Source of the DNA: Prochlorococcus sp. AG-402-C09
Lineage (GTDB): Bacteria; Cyanobacteriota; Cyanobacteriia; PCC-6307; Cyanobiaceae
DNA length: 64,000 nt
Assembly (NCBI GenBank): GCA_003279565.1
Contig: QCHN01000005.1
Span: forward strand, 62,001 to 126,000
Direction of reading: 5' to 3'
A program made the position numbers and the translations under genes. Below the pieces are notes generated by a model that ran no database searches, was not told the origin of the DNA, and worked only from the letters and a program-made list of their open reading frames with translations. Below, piece by piece: positions 37,575-47,330 of this stretch; within the stretch, counting starts at the first letter, position 1, and each line of letters begins with the position of its first letter.

Positions 37575-38399
37575 ATGACCCTGATGTCTAAAAGGCTAGC
37601 AAAGGATCAAAAAATAGAAATTGTTGAAGCCTACCGTGCTGGACAAAATACTAATGATATAGCGGAAAAATACAGTTGCAGTTCTAATACTATAAATAGA
37701 ACAGTGAAGGCTTTATTATCAAGTAGTGAATATAGAATTCTTAAGGAAAAAAGATTAAAGATTAATAGTAAAAATGAAAAATCATTAAATAATAAATTAG
37801 TTAAAGATCAAAACTTAGCCTTTGAAGATAATGAGGTTGATTTTAATTCTAATACTGAGGAAGTTGATGATTTTTTAAATATAGATAAAACTTTTGATAA
37901 GAAGATAGAAGATGAAATTAAAAATCTTTTAATTAAGGACTCAAAAAATCTAAAAGTAGAATCAGCCTCTTTTAGTTCAGTTGATGAAAAAATAAATAGC
38001 AGTGAATGTAATCAGGATCTTGAAAATAATTTCGAAGAAATAGCTCCTCTGCTCTCTAACTATGACTTCAACTTGGAAAAAAAGAATTTAAACATTGAGA
38101 TACAGAATCATGAAATTCTTCCCGAAAGTGTTTATATGATTGTGGATAAAAAAGTCGAACTCGAGTCGCAATCAATTTCAGAACTTCCTGAGTGGAGTTT
38201 CTTGCCTGAGAATGAATTGAAAAGAAATGCTATTTTATTATTTCCTAATCAACGTTCTGCTAAAAGAAGTTGTTCAAGAAATCAACGTGTTATCAAAATA
38301 CCAAATACAAGTGTTTTTAAAGTTTCTAAATCATATCTAGTCTCAAAAGGTATAACTAGATTGATTCTTGAAGATTCAATAATTGCCTTGGATAAATAG
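37575..38399 (+). CDS. HTH DNA-binding protein with acidic middle region
   Basis: 274 residues. The N-terminus is a transposase-like or sigma-like helix-turn-helix: QKIEIVEAYRAGQNTNDIAEKY followed by SCSSNTINRTVKALL (shown in part). Residues ~65-190 are acidic and asparagine-rich, probably disordered. The C-terminal part has SISELPEWSFLPENEL and RSAKRSCSRNQRVIKIPN, then a short conserved-looking end. The true start may be the second methionine at 37584 (MSKRLA). It lies next to the tRNA-Arg, so it could be a core regulator at the island border. No catalytic residues are seen. Confidence 0.8.
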   Translation: MTLMSKRLAKDQKIEIVEAYRAGQNTNDIAEKYSCSSNTINRTVKALLSSSEYRILKEKRLKINSKNEKSLNNKLVKDQNLAFEDNEVDFNSNTEEVDDFLNIDKTFDKKIEDEIKNLLIKDSKNLKVESASFSSVDEKINSSECNQDLENNFEEIAPLLSNYDFNLEKKNLNIEIQNHEILPESVYMIVDKKVELESQSISELPEWSFLPENELKRNAILLFPNQRSAKRSCSRNQRVIKIPNTSVFKVSKSYLVSKGITRLILEDSIIALDK

Positions 38400-38417
38400 T
38401 CGAATAATGAATTAATC

Positions 38418-38648
38418 TTAATCATTATTTTTATTACTTGCCATTAATACTGATGTTAATCCTCCAGATAATAAACCAAAACCAAAAGAAGTTCCTACTA
38501 AAAAACCTATAGGAAGAAGTACAGTTTTATTTATTATAAAATCAATGCTATATTTCTTAGATAGATTTTGTGAGCCAAGGCAAAGAAAGAATATTAGTAA
38601 TACTGTGGTACCAATATTCAAGGCAAGTAGTTGTATTCTAAAAAACAT
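38418..38648 (-). CDS. Small two-helix membrane protein
   Basis: 76 residues with two hydrophobic segments, LNIGTTVLLIFFLCLGS (residues ~10-26) and a glycine-rich PIGFLVGTSFGFGLLSGGL (~46-64), separated by a charged loop (KKYSIDFIINK). It fits the shape of LapA-like small cyanobacterial membrane proteins but no family motif can be confirmed. It lies convergent with the HTH gene and 53 bp after rsmI on the same strand. Confidence 0.7.
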   Translation of the reverse strand: MFFRIQLLALNIGTTVLLIFFLCLGSQNLSKKYSIDFIINKTVLLPIGFLVGTSFGFGLLSGGLTSVLMASNKNND

Positions 38649-38701
38649 TAAAAGAATTAGTTCTTATAAGATAATCTTCTATAAGAATCAAACGAAAAAG
38701 T

Positions 38702-39592
38702 TTATTTGTCAAGTTTTTTATGTAATTTTGAATAAAGCCATTTCTTCTCATAACCTGTCTCATCGGCAACTTTTCGTGCGGCAATATTAGATTTTTCCCC
38801 ATTTTTAATCAAAACATTAAGTTTATTTATTGCCTCAGATTCACTTATCCTTATGTATTTATTTTGCTTTTGCTGACCTCCAAGCACTATAGTGAATTCA
38901 CCTTTAGGTTTGTTAATATTAAAGTATTTAATTGCTTCCTCAATTGTTCCACCAATTGATTCTTCATATATTTTTGTAAGCTCTCTTCCAATTTGAATTG
39001 GCCTTTCTTTTCCACAGATGGTAGACAGATCTTCTAAGAGTTTTACTAATTGATGGGGTGATTCATAAATTATTGTTGTTCTATCTTCTTCGGCAATATT
39101 TTTTAGTCGTTTTTTTCTAATACTTTGTTTTTTAGGAAGAAAGCCTTCAAAGCAAAATCTTTGAGATGGTAATCCGCTTGTTACAAGAGCGGTAGTTGCA
39201 GCACATGGTCCTGGTATACAAACGATTTTATGATTATTTAACCTTGCTGCCTGAACAAGTTCTTCTCCAGGATCACTTATTCCTGGCAACCCGGCATCAC
39301 TAATTAGAGCAATACTTCCATTTTTGCTTAAAATTTCTAATAGATGAGATTGTCGACTTTTTATATTGTGTTTGTGATAACTAAGAAGAGGTACTCTGGA
39401 TTCGATAACTTTTAAGAGTTTTCCACTTCTTCTTGTATCTTCACATGCAACTAGTGATACTTTCTTAAGAAGGGATTTTGCCCTAGGAGACAGATCACCA
39501 AGGTTTCCTATAGGTGTCCCTACTATATAAAGAGTCCCTGGAGAAGGTTCTTCTCTGGTTTGTTGAAGCTTGTAATCATCAATTAAATTCAT
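38702..39592 (-). CDS. rsmI: 16S rRNA (cytidine-1402-2'-O)-methyltransferase
   Basis: 296 residues. GTLYIVGTPIGNLGDLSPRA is the family signature (IVGTPIGNLGDLSPRA), VACEDTRRSGKLL follows, and ISDAGLPGISDPGEELV and CIPGPCAATTALV are the SAM-binding tetrapyrrole-methylase-like loops. It puts a 2'-O-methyl on C1402 of 16S rRNA. Its start and the cysQ start are divergent with only one base between them (39593), so their promoters must overlap the other gene. Confidence 0.96.
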   Translation of the reverse strand: MNLIDDYKLQQTREEPSPGTLYIVGTPIGNLGDLSPRAKSLLKKVSLVACEDTRRSGKLLKVIESRVPLLSYHKHNIKSRQSHLLEILSKNGSIALISDAGLPGISDPGEELVQAARLNNHKIVCIPGPCAATTALVTSGLPSQRFCFEGFLPKKQSIRKKRLKNIAEEDRTTIIYESPHQLVKLLEDLSTICGKERPIQIGRELTKIYEESIGGTIEEAIKYFNINKPKGEFTIVLGGQQKQNKYIRISESEAINKLNVLIKNGEKSNIAARKVADETGYEKKWLYSKLHKKLDK

Positions 39593-39593
39593 T

Positions 39594-40508
39594 ATGTCAA
39601 TTGATTTTGTTTTACCAGAGAATGTCGAGTTATCGACTTTATTAGATGAACTTAGAGAGCTTAGCTGGGCTGCCGCAGATATTCTTATAGCTTATGCCCG
39701 TGGTAAAGATCCTGAGTATGGTTTTCAAAAAAAATTAAATGTTAAGGATAAAGCTGATGGTCCTGTTTCAGAGGCAGATCTTGCTGTTAATAAATTATTT
39801 TTATCTGGTTTGAAAGAAAAATTTTCTCATGTTCAATGGCAAATATTAAGTGAAGAAACAGCACATGAAGAAATTGATGGCCTGAAACATAATAATAAAG
39901 ACTGGATCTGGATTTTAGATCCATTGGATGGAACAAAAGACTTTATTGAAGGCTCAGAAAATTATGCAGTTCATCTTGCTTTGTTATGTAAAAACAGACC
40001 AAAAATAGGCATAGTTTTGATCCCTGAAAGAAATGAGCTTTGGGTTGGAATTATTGGAATTGGTGCATGGTGTGAAAATCGTGATGGTCTTAAGAAGCAT
40101 GTTTCTTTTAGTGAGAGGATAGAAATATCTGAGTTAATTCTCGTTTCAAGCAAAAATCATCAACAACCAGAATTCTTAAATCTTCTTTCAAACTTGTGTT
40201 TTGCTGAGAGAAAAAAAATAGGTAGTGTCGGTTGCAAAGTTGCATCAATTTTGAGAGGAGAATCAGATATATATATCTCTCTATCTGGAAAAACCTCTCC
40301 GAAGGATTGGGATATGGCTGCTCCTCATGCACTTATTCAGGCAGCGGGTGGAGCTTTTTCTCATGCAGATGGAAGAAGTTTGACTTATCAAAATCAAAAT
40401 TATTCACAGTCAGGGTGTTTAATAGCAAGCCACGGCAAATCACATCAAAAGATTTGTAAACAAGTTATGAAGTTTTTCTCTTTGGAAATGCCTGAATACA
40501 ATATCTAA
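39594..40508 (+). CDS. cysQ: 3'(2'),5'-bisphosphate nucleotidase, inositol-monophosphatase family
   Basis: 304 residues. ILSEETAHEE carries the metal-site glutamate, WILDPLDGTKDFIEG is the DPxDGT metal motif, and KDWDMAAPHALIQAAGG the C-terminal WDxAA motif. CysQ hydrolyses PAP (or PAPS) left by sulfotransferases and sulfate assimilation. The convergent pnp gene starts its last codon 3 bp away and there is no obvious terminator between them. The sulfotransferase at 32338 would generate PAP, so there is a functional link, though cysQ is a core gene. Confidence 0.93.
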   Translation: MSIDFVLPENVELSTLLDELRELSWAAADILIAYARGKDPEYGFQKKLNVKDKADGPVSEADLAVNKLFLSGLKEKFSHVQWQILSEETAHEEIDGLKHNNKDWIWILDPLDGTKDFIEGSENYAVHLALLCKNRPKIGIVLIPERNELWVGIIGIGAWCENRDGLKKHVSFSERIEISELILVSSKNHQQPEFLNLLSNLCFAERKKIGSVGCKVASILRGESDIYISLSGKTSPKDWDMAAPHALIQAAGGAFSHADGRSLTYQNQNYSQSGCLIASHGKSHQKICKQVMKFFSLEMPEYNI

Positions 40509-40511
40509 TTC

Positions 40512-42680
40512 TTAAGTAAGAGGGGCTACAGGAGTGGGAGTTGGCTCAGGATAATTGTTCATCCCGCCATTTTGAGGCACACCTCTTAGGGTTAAATTAA
40601 TTCGTCCACGATTGTCTATTTCTCTTACCCTTACAGTTACTTGGTCCCCCACTTTGACAACATCTTCAACTTTTTCTACCCTAGCTTCGGATAATTGAGA
40701 AATATGAATCATTCCTTCTTTCCCAGGAAGGATTTCCACAAAGGCACCTATGGGGATAATCCTAGTTATTGATCCTGAGAAGATCTCACCTTCATGAACT
40801 TTTCTTGTTAGACCTTCAATTATTCTTTGGGCTTCCTCTGCAGCGGCTCCATCATGAGAAGCAATAGTAACTATTCCTCCATCTTCAATATCTATTTTTG
40901 TGTTTGTTCTTTCAGTAATACCTTTTATAGTCCTTCCTCCTGGTCCAATTACTGTTCCTATTAATTCTGGGTCAATTCTAAAACTTAAAAGTCTTGGCGC
41001 ATGTGGAGAAAGATTGTCATTAGGGGTATCAATTGCCTCAAGCATTTTGCCTAATATGTGAGTTCTAGCTGGAAGTGCTTGATTTATGGCATCTCCTATT
41101 GTTTCTATTGGAAGCCCAGTTATTTTCATATCCATTTGCAGTGCAGTAATCCCTTTTTCTGTTCCTGCAACTTTGAAATCCATATCACCAAGAAAATCTT
41201 CTATTCCTTGAATATCAGTCAGTATTTTCACTTCTTTTCCTTCTTTAATTAATCCCATAGCTGCTCCTCCTACAGGAGCTTTTAAAGGTACTCCCGCATC
41301 CATCAGTGCAAGTGTACTTCCACATACTGAAGCCATTGAAGTTGAGCCATTTGAACTTAAGACTTCACTAACAACTCTCAGAACATAAGGAAAAGTATCT
41401 TTTGCTGGTAGTACAGGAATCAATGCTCTTTCGGCTAAAGCTCCATGACCAACTTCTCTTCTACCAGGAGTTCTCATTGGTCGCGTCTCTCCAACTGAGT
41501 AAGGTGGAAAGTTATAGTGATGTATGTAGGTCTTATCAGTACTAGGGTTTAAATCGTCCATTTCCTGAGCATCACTTGGAGTTCCTAATGTGGCTGTAGA
41601 AAGAACCTGAGTTAATCCTCTTTGAAATAGTGCTGATCCATGAACTCTGTTAGGTAAAACAGCAGCATCGGCGTTAATTTCCCTGACTTCATTTAATTCT
41701 CTTCCGTCTACCCTTTTCCCTTCCTTAATTATTTGATCTCTCATTAACTTTTTGGTTAAGGCTTTATAACTATTGTCTAATATTTTGTTATTTGAAGAAA
41801 GAGATTTTTTAACAGCATTATCATCTTTTAGTCCATCTATTTTGGAAGAAACAGTTATCTTTATTTCTTCAATCTTATTATCTCTCTCTTCTTTTGTTTG
41901 ATCAAAGTTTTTAAGAACTTCGCTAATTGATTTTGTACAATTTTTATCTAGATAGTTTGGAATTGTATCATCAATTTCAGGCTCTTCAGGCATCTCTTGT
42001 TTGATTCCTGATTCTTTTAAAACTTCCTTTTGAGCAGTTATTAACTCAGTTATGGCTTCGTATCCAAAATCAATAGCTTCAATAACGTCTTGCTCTGAAA
42101 GTTGATTGGCTCCTGCTTCAACCATTACTACTCCATCTGGAGTTCCAGCCACTACAAGATCAAGATCACCTCTTTCTATTTCTCTATAACTTGGATTAAG
42201 AACAAAGTCATCCCCTAAGAGTCCAACTCGAACAGCTGCCATAGGTCCCTGGAAAGGAATACCTGCCATTAATGTTGCCATGGAGGCTCCAGTTACAGCT
42301 AAAACATCTGCTGGAACTCTTTCATCTAAGGAAAGGCATGTCGCTACGATTTGGATATCGTCTCTAATCCAACCAGGGAAAAGAGGTCTCATTGGACGAT
42401 CAATGAGTCTTGAGATCAAAGTTGCTCTCTCTGGAGGACGTCCTTCGCGACGCATGAAGCTCCCTGGGATTCTTCCTGCTGCATATAGCCTTTCTTCGTA
42501 GTCGCACATTAAAGGTAGGAAATCAACCCCCTCTCGTCCTGTTGACCTTGTTGCTGTTACGAGAACGGAGGTGTCCCCACATTCAATCAATACTGAACCA
42601 CCAGCCTGTGGAGCAAATCTCCCTGTAGTGAGCTTTATCTCTCTACCATCGAAGGAAACGGATTTTGTCTGACCTTGCAC
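40512..42680 (-). CDS. pnp: Polyribonucleotide nucleotidyltransferase (PNPase)
   Basis: 722 residues. Two RNase PH domains: residues ~10-225 with [17 protein letters not shown] and [20 protein letters not shown], and ~325-555 with [19 protein letters not shown] and [18 protein letters not shown] domain (~565-620, [14 protein letters not shown]) and an S1 domain (~630-700, [19 protein letters not shown]) follow. It degrades RNA 3'-5' with phosphate and can act as a polymerase. The gene lies 184 bp after rpsN with a clear terminator between them. Confidence 0.98.
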   Translation of the reverse strand: MQGQTKSVSFDGREIKLTTGRFAPQAGGSVLIECGDTSVLVTATRSTGREGVDFLPLMCDYEERLYAAGRIPGSFMRREGRPPERATLISRLIDRPMRPLFPGWIRDDIQIVATCLSLDERVPADVLAVTGASMATLMAGIPFQGPMAAVRVGLLGDDFVLNPSYREIERGDLDLVVAGTPDGVVMVEAGANQLSEQDVIEAIDFGYEAITELITAQKEVLKESGIKQEMPEEPEIDDTIPNYLDKNCTKSISEVLKNFDQTKEERDNKIEEIKITVSSKIDGLKDDNAVKKSLSSNNKILDNSYKALTKKLMRDQIIKEGKRVDGRELNEVREINADAAVLPNRVHGSALFQRGLTQVLSTATLGTPSDAQEMDDLNPSTDKTYIHHYNFPPYSVGETRPMRTPGRREVGHGALAERALIPVLPAKDTFPYVLRVVSEVLSSNGSTSMASVCGSTLALMDAGVPLKAPVGGAAMGLIKEGKEVKILTDIQGIEDFLGDMDFKVAGTEKGITALQMDMKITGLPIETIGDAINQALPARTHILGKMLEAIDTPNDNLSPHAPRLLSFRIDPELIGTVIGPGGRTIKGITERTNTKIDIEDGGIVTIASHDGAAAEEAQRIIEGLTRKVHEGEIFSGSITRIIPIGAFVEILPGKEGMIHISQLSEARVEKVEDVVKVGDQVTVRVREIDNRGRINLTLRGVPQNGGMNNYPEPTPTPVAPLT

Positions 42681-42801
42681 GTGACTTTATAGCTTTTTGT
42701 CTTTATACATTCTTACACTTGATGGGACAAATTGAGTAAAAATCTGGATATATTTGTTTTCTAGAGGAAACATTTACCACAATTACTGACCCTGTAAAAC
42801 T

Positions 42802-42835
42802 AAAAAAAAAGTGGGAGATATAATCTTTCCCACTT
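42802..42835 (-). terminator. Rho-independent terminator after rpsN
   Basis: On the minus strand AAGTGGGA pairs with TCCCACTT around an 11-nt loop and is followed by a run of nine T. It sits 29 bp after the rpsN stop and so ends that transcript before pnp. Confidence 0.88.
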
Positions 42836-42864
42836 CTTGGTATGGATAAAATTTCTGTTAGTTT

Positions 42865-43167
42865 TTACCAACTTGATTTTACAACTCCTGGCAATTCTCC
42901 ATTATGAGCTCTTGATCTAAGTTGATTTCTGCAAAGGCCAAAATCTCTATAAACTCCTCTTGGTTTACCTGTTGCCCAACAACGATTTCTAATTCTATTT
43001 GGTGCGCAATTCCTGGGTAATGCTTGAATTTTTCTATGGATTTCTAGTCTTTCCATAGGGTCTTTTGCTGATTTGAAGGAATCAATAAGAGTTTTACGCT
43101 TGGTTGCGTATCTTTCTACAAGTTTTTTGCGCTTTACATCACGCGCTATCATTGACTTTTTGGCCAT
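42865..43167 (-). CDS. rpsN: Small ribosomal subunit protein uS14 (S14)
   Basis: 100 residues, the long, zinc-free form. [19 protein letters not shown] is the start, [23 protein letters not shown] the middle and [18 protein letters not shown] the conserved C-terminal rRNA-binding stretch (all read in part). It binds 16S rRNA in the 30S head. It is monocistronic, followed by the terminator at 42802-42835. Confidence 0.98.
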   Translation of the reverse strand: MAKKSMIARDVKRKKLVERYATKRKTLIDSFKSAKDPMERLEIHRKIQALPRNCAPNRIRNRCWATGKPRGVYRDFGLCRNQLRSRAHNGELPGVVKSSW

Positions 43168-43297
43168 TAAGGGGCTTATTTAGTTCATTTGTTTTCATTT
43201 TAACTCCTGAACTGATTGTTTTAAGGTAATGCAGGAAATTTATTTTCAAACTATTTTTTTTAACTTAAAACTCCATCCTTAGTTTGAGGTTATTATC

Positions 43298-44380
43298 TTA
43301 TCTGTTAACCAATTGCTGAACTAAAGATAGTTGCGTTGTATCACGAATTATTAGAACAACACTAAGTCCGACAAGTAAAACAAATCCAGATTGCATAAAA
43401 GCTAATTGAATTTTTTCAGGAACTGGTTTACCACGGATACTTTCAAGAATTAGAAGAAGAAGTTGACCTCCATCAAGAAGTGGCAATGGCAATGAGTTAA
43501 GAACTGCAAGATTAATTGAAACCAAAGCAGAAAAAAGTACAAGACCTGAGCCGCCTTGCTCTGAAAGCTGAGCGCCAATTTCAACAATTTTCACTGGACC
43601 ACTTAGTTGTTGAGCAGTTGAAGAGAAATTCGTAATCAAACTTTTATACCCAATAACTGTTCGACTAAGTAATTCATAAAATTGTGAATTTGAGCTCTCA
43701 ACTATTTCACTAATGTTTTTTGCTTTTGATACATCATTTGGAAGATTTGGTTGCAATTGAGCTCCTATTCTTCCATTCCCTTCATTTTCAGCGGGGATTA
43801 TAGAAACCGTATCACTTTCTCCTTCGTTCACTCTCTCGAAAATCAATTCTTTACCAGAGGATTCCTGAATAATATTGACTAAATTGATAATCCCCTCTTT
43901 GCCGCTGCCTAATGCTTGACCGTTAACGCTCATTATTCGATCTCCAGCGACTAACCCTGATGTAAATGCAGGTTCATCTGGCTGTATTCCCATTATTATC
44001 ACACCTGGCTCAGGTTGATTAGGAATTCCTACAAAGCTTGCTTGGCCAATAAGTACAATCCAAGCAAGTAATAAATTTGCGATAACTCCCGCCGAAATAA
44101 CTATTGCTCTTTGGTGAATTGGTCTATTCTTTAAAAGATTGGGGTCATTAGGTTTGACTATTGAATCTGTTTCTTCATCAGGGAAGGAGACGAACCCACC
44201 TAAAGGGAGGGATCTAAGTGAGTAAGTAATTCCATTTATTTCCTTTTTTAAAATAGCTGGTCCAAATCCAATTGAAAAACCACTGACTTTAATTTTTTGA
44301 AGTACGGCTGCTAAAAAATGACCAGCCTCATGAAAAAAAATTAGAAGGCCAAGTACAGCTATAGATAAGAGAACGTTCAT
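43298..44380 (-). CDS. rseP: Site-2 metalloprotease RseP
   Basis: 360 residues. FFHEAGHFLAA holds the HExxH zinc site in the first transmembrane helix, GFGPAILKK and SLPLGGFV follow, then a PDZ domain (~125-205, including GLVAGDRIMSVNGQ), and SLPLPLLDGGQLLLL is the second zinc motif (LDG). The last helix is around residues 330-350. It cuts membrane-anchored signalling or anti-sigma proteins inside the membrane. It sits 19 bp downstream of serS. Confidence 0.96.
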   Translation of the reverse strand: MNVLLSIAVLGLLIFFHEAGHFLAAVLQKIKVSGFSIGFGPAILKKEINGITYSLRSLPLGGFVSFPDEETDSIVKPNDPNLLKNRPIHQRAIVISAGVIANLLLAWIVLIGQASFVGIPNQPEPGVIIMGIQPDEPAFTSGLVAGDRIMSVNGQALGSGKEGIINLVNIIQESSGKELIFERVNEGESDTVSIIPAENEGNGRIGAQLQPNLPNDVSKAKNISEIVESSNSQFYELLSRTVIGYKSLITNFSSTAQQLSGPVKIVEIGAQLSEQGGSGLVLFSALVSINLAVLNSLPLPLLDGGQLLLLILESIRGKPVPEKIQLAFMQSGFVLLVGLSVVLIIRDTTQLSLVQQLVNR

Positions 44381-44399
44381 TAATTAGATTTTGATGGGG

Positions 44400-45680
44400 T
44401 TATTCTGGCTGTAATTTGTTCGAACCGAAGTAAGGTATTAAGGCTTTTGGCAAATTGATACTTCCATCAGATTGTTGACCATTTTCCAAAATTGCAGCCA
44501 TAGTGCGTCCTATCGCCAATCCGCTTCCATTTAAAGTATGCAAAAGTATATTTTTTTTATTGTTATCTTTTGTTCTTATTGAGGAACGTCTAGCTTGAAA
44601 ATCTCCACAATTACTGCAACTAGATATTTCTCTATAAGTACTAGCACCTGGTAACCAAACCTCCAAATCATAAGTTTTTTTCGCTGAGAAGCCTAAGTCT
44701 CCAGTGCAAAGCTGAATTACTCGATAGGGCAGTTCAAGTCCTTGAAGTACAGATTCTGCATCTAAGGTGATTTGTTCTAAAGCTTCTTCTGATTTTTCTG
44801 GAGCACAAAACCAGTATAGCTCGACCTTGTTAAATTGATGAAGCCTGATTAGACCTCTCGTATCCCTACCGTAACTGCCCGCTTCTCTTCTGAAACAGGG
44901 GCTGTATGCAACGTATCTTAATGGCAGCAAATCTTTAGGGATGATTTCTCCACGATGGAGAGATGTTATTGGAACTTCAGCAGTAGGAGTCAGCCATAAA
45001 TCATCATCAGCACATCGAAAACTTTCTTCTGCAAATTTTGGTAGCTGACCAGAGCCAGTAAGACTAGCTGTGTTTACAAGAGCTGGAGGAAGAACTTCTA
45101 AATATCCTTTCTTAACATGTAAATCAAGCATGAAATTTATAAGTGATCTCTCAAGTTTTGCAGCTTGTTTAAAAAGGGTCACAAATCGACTTTTTGCTAT
45201 TACTGAGGATCTCTCACTATCCCAGAGGTTTAATTGATTAGCAATTTCCCAATGTTCTTTTAAATTATTTCCTGAGATAGGTTCTCCCCATCTTCTTATT
45301 TCCTTATTATCTTTTTCGTTTTTTCCTTTAAGAGAATCCTTCCCTGGAAGGTTAGGTAGACAAAGTAATTGTTCATTTAATTTTTTTGAAAGCGATTTTT
45401 CTTCCTCTTCAATAATGCCAACTTGTTTTTTGATTTGATTTCCCTTCATTCGAAGATTTGAAATCTCTTTAGAGTCTTGTGAAAGACCTTGGTTTATTTT
45501 TTGTCCAACCTCTTTCCCAATTGAATTCCCCTGAGCTTGCAAAGAATTTCGCTTTTCTTCAAGCTCTTTTAGATCTTTGCAGAATTTTTGAAGAGCTCCT
45601 AAATCAACATCCATTCCTCTTGATTCAAGCCCTTCCGCAATTAAATTTGGATTTTCTCTGAGCAGTCTCTGATCTATCAC
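44400..45680 (-). CDS. serS: Serine-tRNA ligase
   Basis: 426 residues, full length. The start is IDQRLLRENPNLIAEGLESRG and residues ~25-110 form the long coiled-coil arm that binds tRNA-Ser. Class II motifs follow: GSGQLPKF, TAEVPITSLHR (motif region 1), CFRREAGSYGRDTRGLIR (motif 2), EISSCSNCGDFQARR and NGSGLAIGRTMAAILEN (motif 3). It charges tRNA-Ser in the cytosol. It lies upstream of rseP in the same direction. Confidence 0.98.
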   Translation of the reverse strand: MIDQRLLRENPNLIAEGLESRGMDVDLGALQKFCKDLKELEEKRNSLQAQGNSIGKEVGQKINQGLSQDSKEISNLRMKGNQIKKQVGIIEEEEKSLSKKLNEQLLCLPNLPGKDSLKGKNEKDNKEIRRWGEPISGNNLKEHWEIANQLNLWDSERSSVIAKSRFVTLFKQAAKLERSLINFMLDLHVKKGYLEVLPPALVNTASLTGSGQLPKFAEESFRCADDDLWLTPTAEVPITSLHRGEIIPKDLLPLRYVAYSPCFRREAGSYGRDTRGLIRLHQFNKVELYWFCAPEKSEEALEQITLDAESVLQGLELPYRVIQLCTGDLGFSAKKTYDLEVWLPGASTYREISSCSNCGDFQARRSSIRTKDNNKKNILLHTLNGSGLAIGRTMAAILENGQQSDGSINLPKALIPYFGSNKLQPE

Positions 45681-45796
45681 TATCTAAATATTGAATTGCA
45701 TTTAGCCTAATCGTTAATTGTTCATAAAAATAATCACGCTTGATAATTTCTTCTTAATAAAGGATTTTTTTGATTAATAAAAATAATAAGAGAATC

Positions 45797-47275
45797 CTAA
45801 AAAAGTTTTGGTGAGGAAGCTCTTGCCCTTCCGCTAGAAGCCCATTCTCTTAGAGATTCAAGTTGTTCTCTTGCCGTTCTAGAAAGAGGAACTAGTTGAC
45901 TTGTAGCAAGAATTAAATCACCCTCTACAAGCTCTCTTCTCTCTGCAAAGGCAAAGTACATTGCCTCTATAACGGCTTGTTCTAATTCTGCACCAGAGAA
46001 TCCCTCTGTTCTATCGACAGCTGCATTTAAGTCAATATTTAAATTAGGTCTTCGTTTTTGAAGATGAAGTTCAAGAATGCTATGTCTTTCATTTCTAGAG
46101 GGTAATTCCAGCATGAAAATTTCATCAAATCTTCCTTTCCTCAGTAGTTCAGCAGGAAGCTTGTCTATTCCATTTGCAGTGGCCACAAGAAAAACAGAAG
46201 AAGTTTTTTCTGACATCCAAGTGAGGATATTTGCAAGCACTCTTTGACTTGTTCCTCCATCACTTCTTCCATCTCCGCCAAAAGCTTTGTCAATTTCGTC
46301 AATCCATAAAATACAAGGTGCCATAGCTTCAGCTCGTTGAATGGTCTCTCTTGTTCTTGCTTCACTGGCTCCCACTAGACCAGCAAATAATCTTCCTACA
46401 TCAAGTCTTAACAATGGCATAGACCAGCTATTTGCTATTGCCTTCGCTACAAGTGTTTTCCCTGTCCCTTGAGGACCAACCAGCAAAACCCCTTTAGGTA
46501 AAGGCAATCCAAAATCTTTTGCTTCTTCTGAGAAGGCTTGTTTCCTTTGCTTCAACCAATCTTTCAATACTTGTAAACCACCAACATCATTTGGAGACTT
46601 ATTTGTTTTGCAATATTCAAGTACTTCACTACGAGCAATAGATTGGCGTTTCTCTTCCAGTACTTCTAGTAAATCTTCTTTACCAATTTGACCTCTTTGC
46701 GCAAGAGCTCTAGCTGCTACTTTACGGATCCTTGATTCACTTAGCCCTCCACATGCATTTGTAAGTTCTTTTAGAACTTCGTCGTCTAATTGAGAATTAC
46801 TAGCTTCAGCAATATTTGATAAAAGTGTCTTGATTTCATTTTCCTTGGGTAGGGGAAGATCAAGAATAGTTAGGTCTTCTTCTAAATCATTCGAGGGGCT
46901 CCATAATCCAGAACTGATAATTATTGAATGAGGCCTTGAGCGAAGATTAATGGTTAAATTTTTTAGCATTCTTAGAATGCCAGGATCTTCACAGAAATGG
47001 TGAAAATCTTTTAATAAGAGTATGGTTGGAGAACTTTCATCCAGTTTTTTAAGCCATTCAAGGACTGCCATTGGTTGCCTTGATCCTAGATTATTAGAAT
47101 TTAGAATATTACTAATTCCATCTATGTAATCCCAAGTCGCAAGTCTTCTTGGAGAAAGCCTTTTAGTGGAATTTTTTAAAAGAGTTTCAACTCTTTCTTC
47201 CTCATTACTCCTTATCCAAATAATGGGAGTTCGCGCTCTAATTAATAGATCAAGTTGTTCGTCCCAATTAGACAT
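45797..47275 (-). CDS. ycf46: Ycf46-like AAA ATPase
   Basis: 492 residues. The N-terminal ~200 residues start LDLLIRARTPIIWIRSNEEER, typical of the Ycf46 class. The AAA core has a Walker A that reads GPQGTGKT (Gln for the usual Pro), Walker B ILWIDEIDKAF, and FDEIFMLELPSRNER plus GFSGAELEQAV sensor/lid motifs. Plastid and cyanobacterial Ycf46 proteins have been linked with CO2 or bicarbonate uptake control; that is family knowledge only. It lies 116 bp before serS and 55 bp after yidC. Confidence 0.94.
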   Translation of the reverse strand: MSNWDEQLDLLIRARTPIIWIRSNEEERVETLLKNSTKRLSPRRLATWDYIDGISNILNSNNLGSRQPMAVLEWLKKLDESSPTILLLKDFHHFCEDPGILRMLKNLTINLRSRPHSIIISSGLWSPSNDLEEDLTILDLPLPKENEIKTLLSNIAEASNSQLDDEVLKELTNACGGLSESRIRKVAARALAQRGQIGKEDLLEVLEEKRQSIARSEVLEYCKTNKSPNDVGGLQVLKDWLKQRKQAFSEEAKDFGLPLPKGVLLVGPQGTGKTLVAKAIANSWSMPLLRLDVGRLFAGLVGASEARTRETIQRAEAMAPCILWIDEIDKAFGGDGRSDGGTSQRVLANILTWMSEKTSSVFLVATANGIDKLPAELLRKGRFDEIFMLELPSRNERHSILELHLQKRRPNLNIDLNAAVDRTEGFSGAELEQAVIEAMYFAFAERRELVEGDLILATSQLVPLSRTAREQLESLREWASSGRARASSPKLF

Positions 47276-47330
47276 CAGTTATAGATTTATTCTAGATAAG
47301 GCTGAATTTATATAATAAGTTGCTCTAAAG

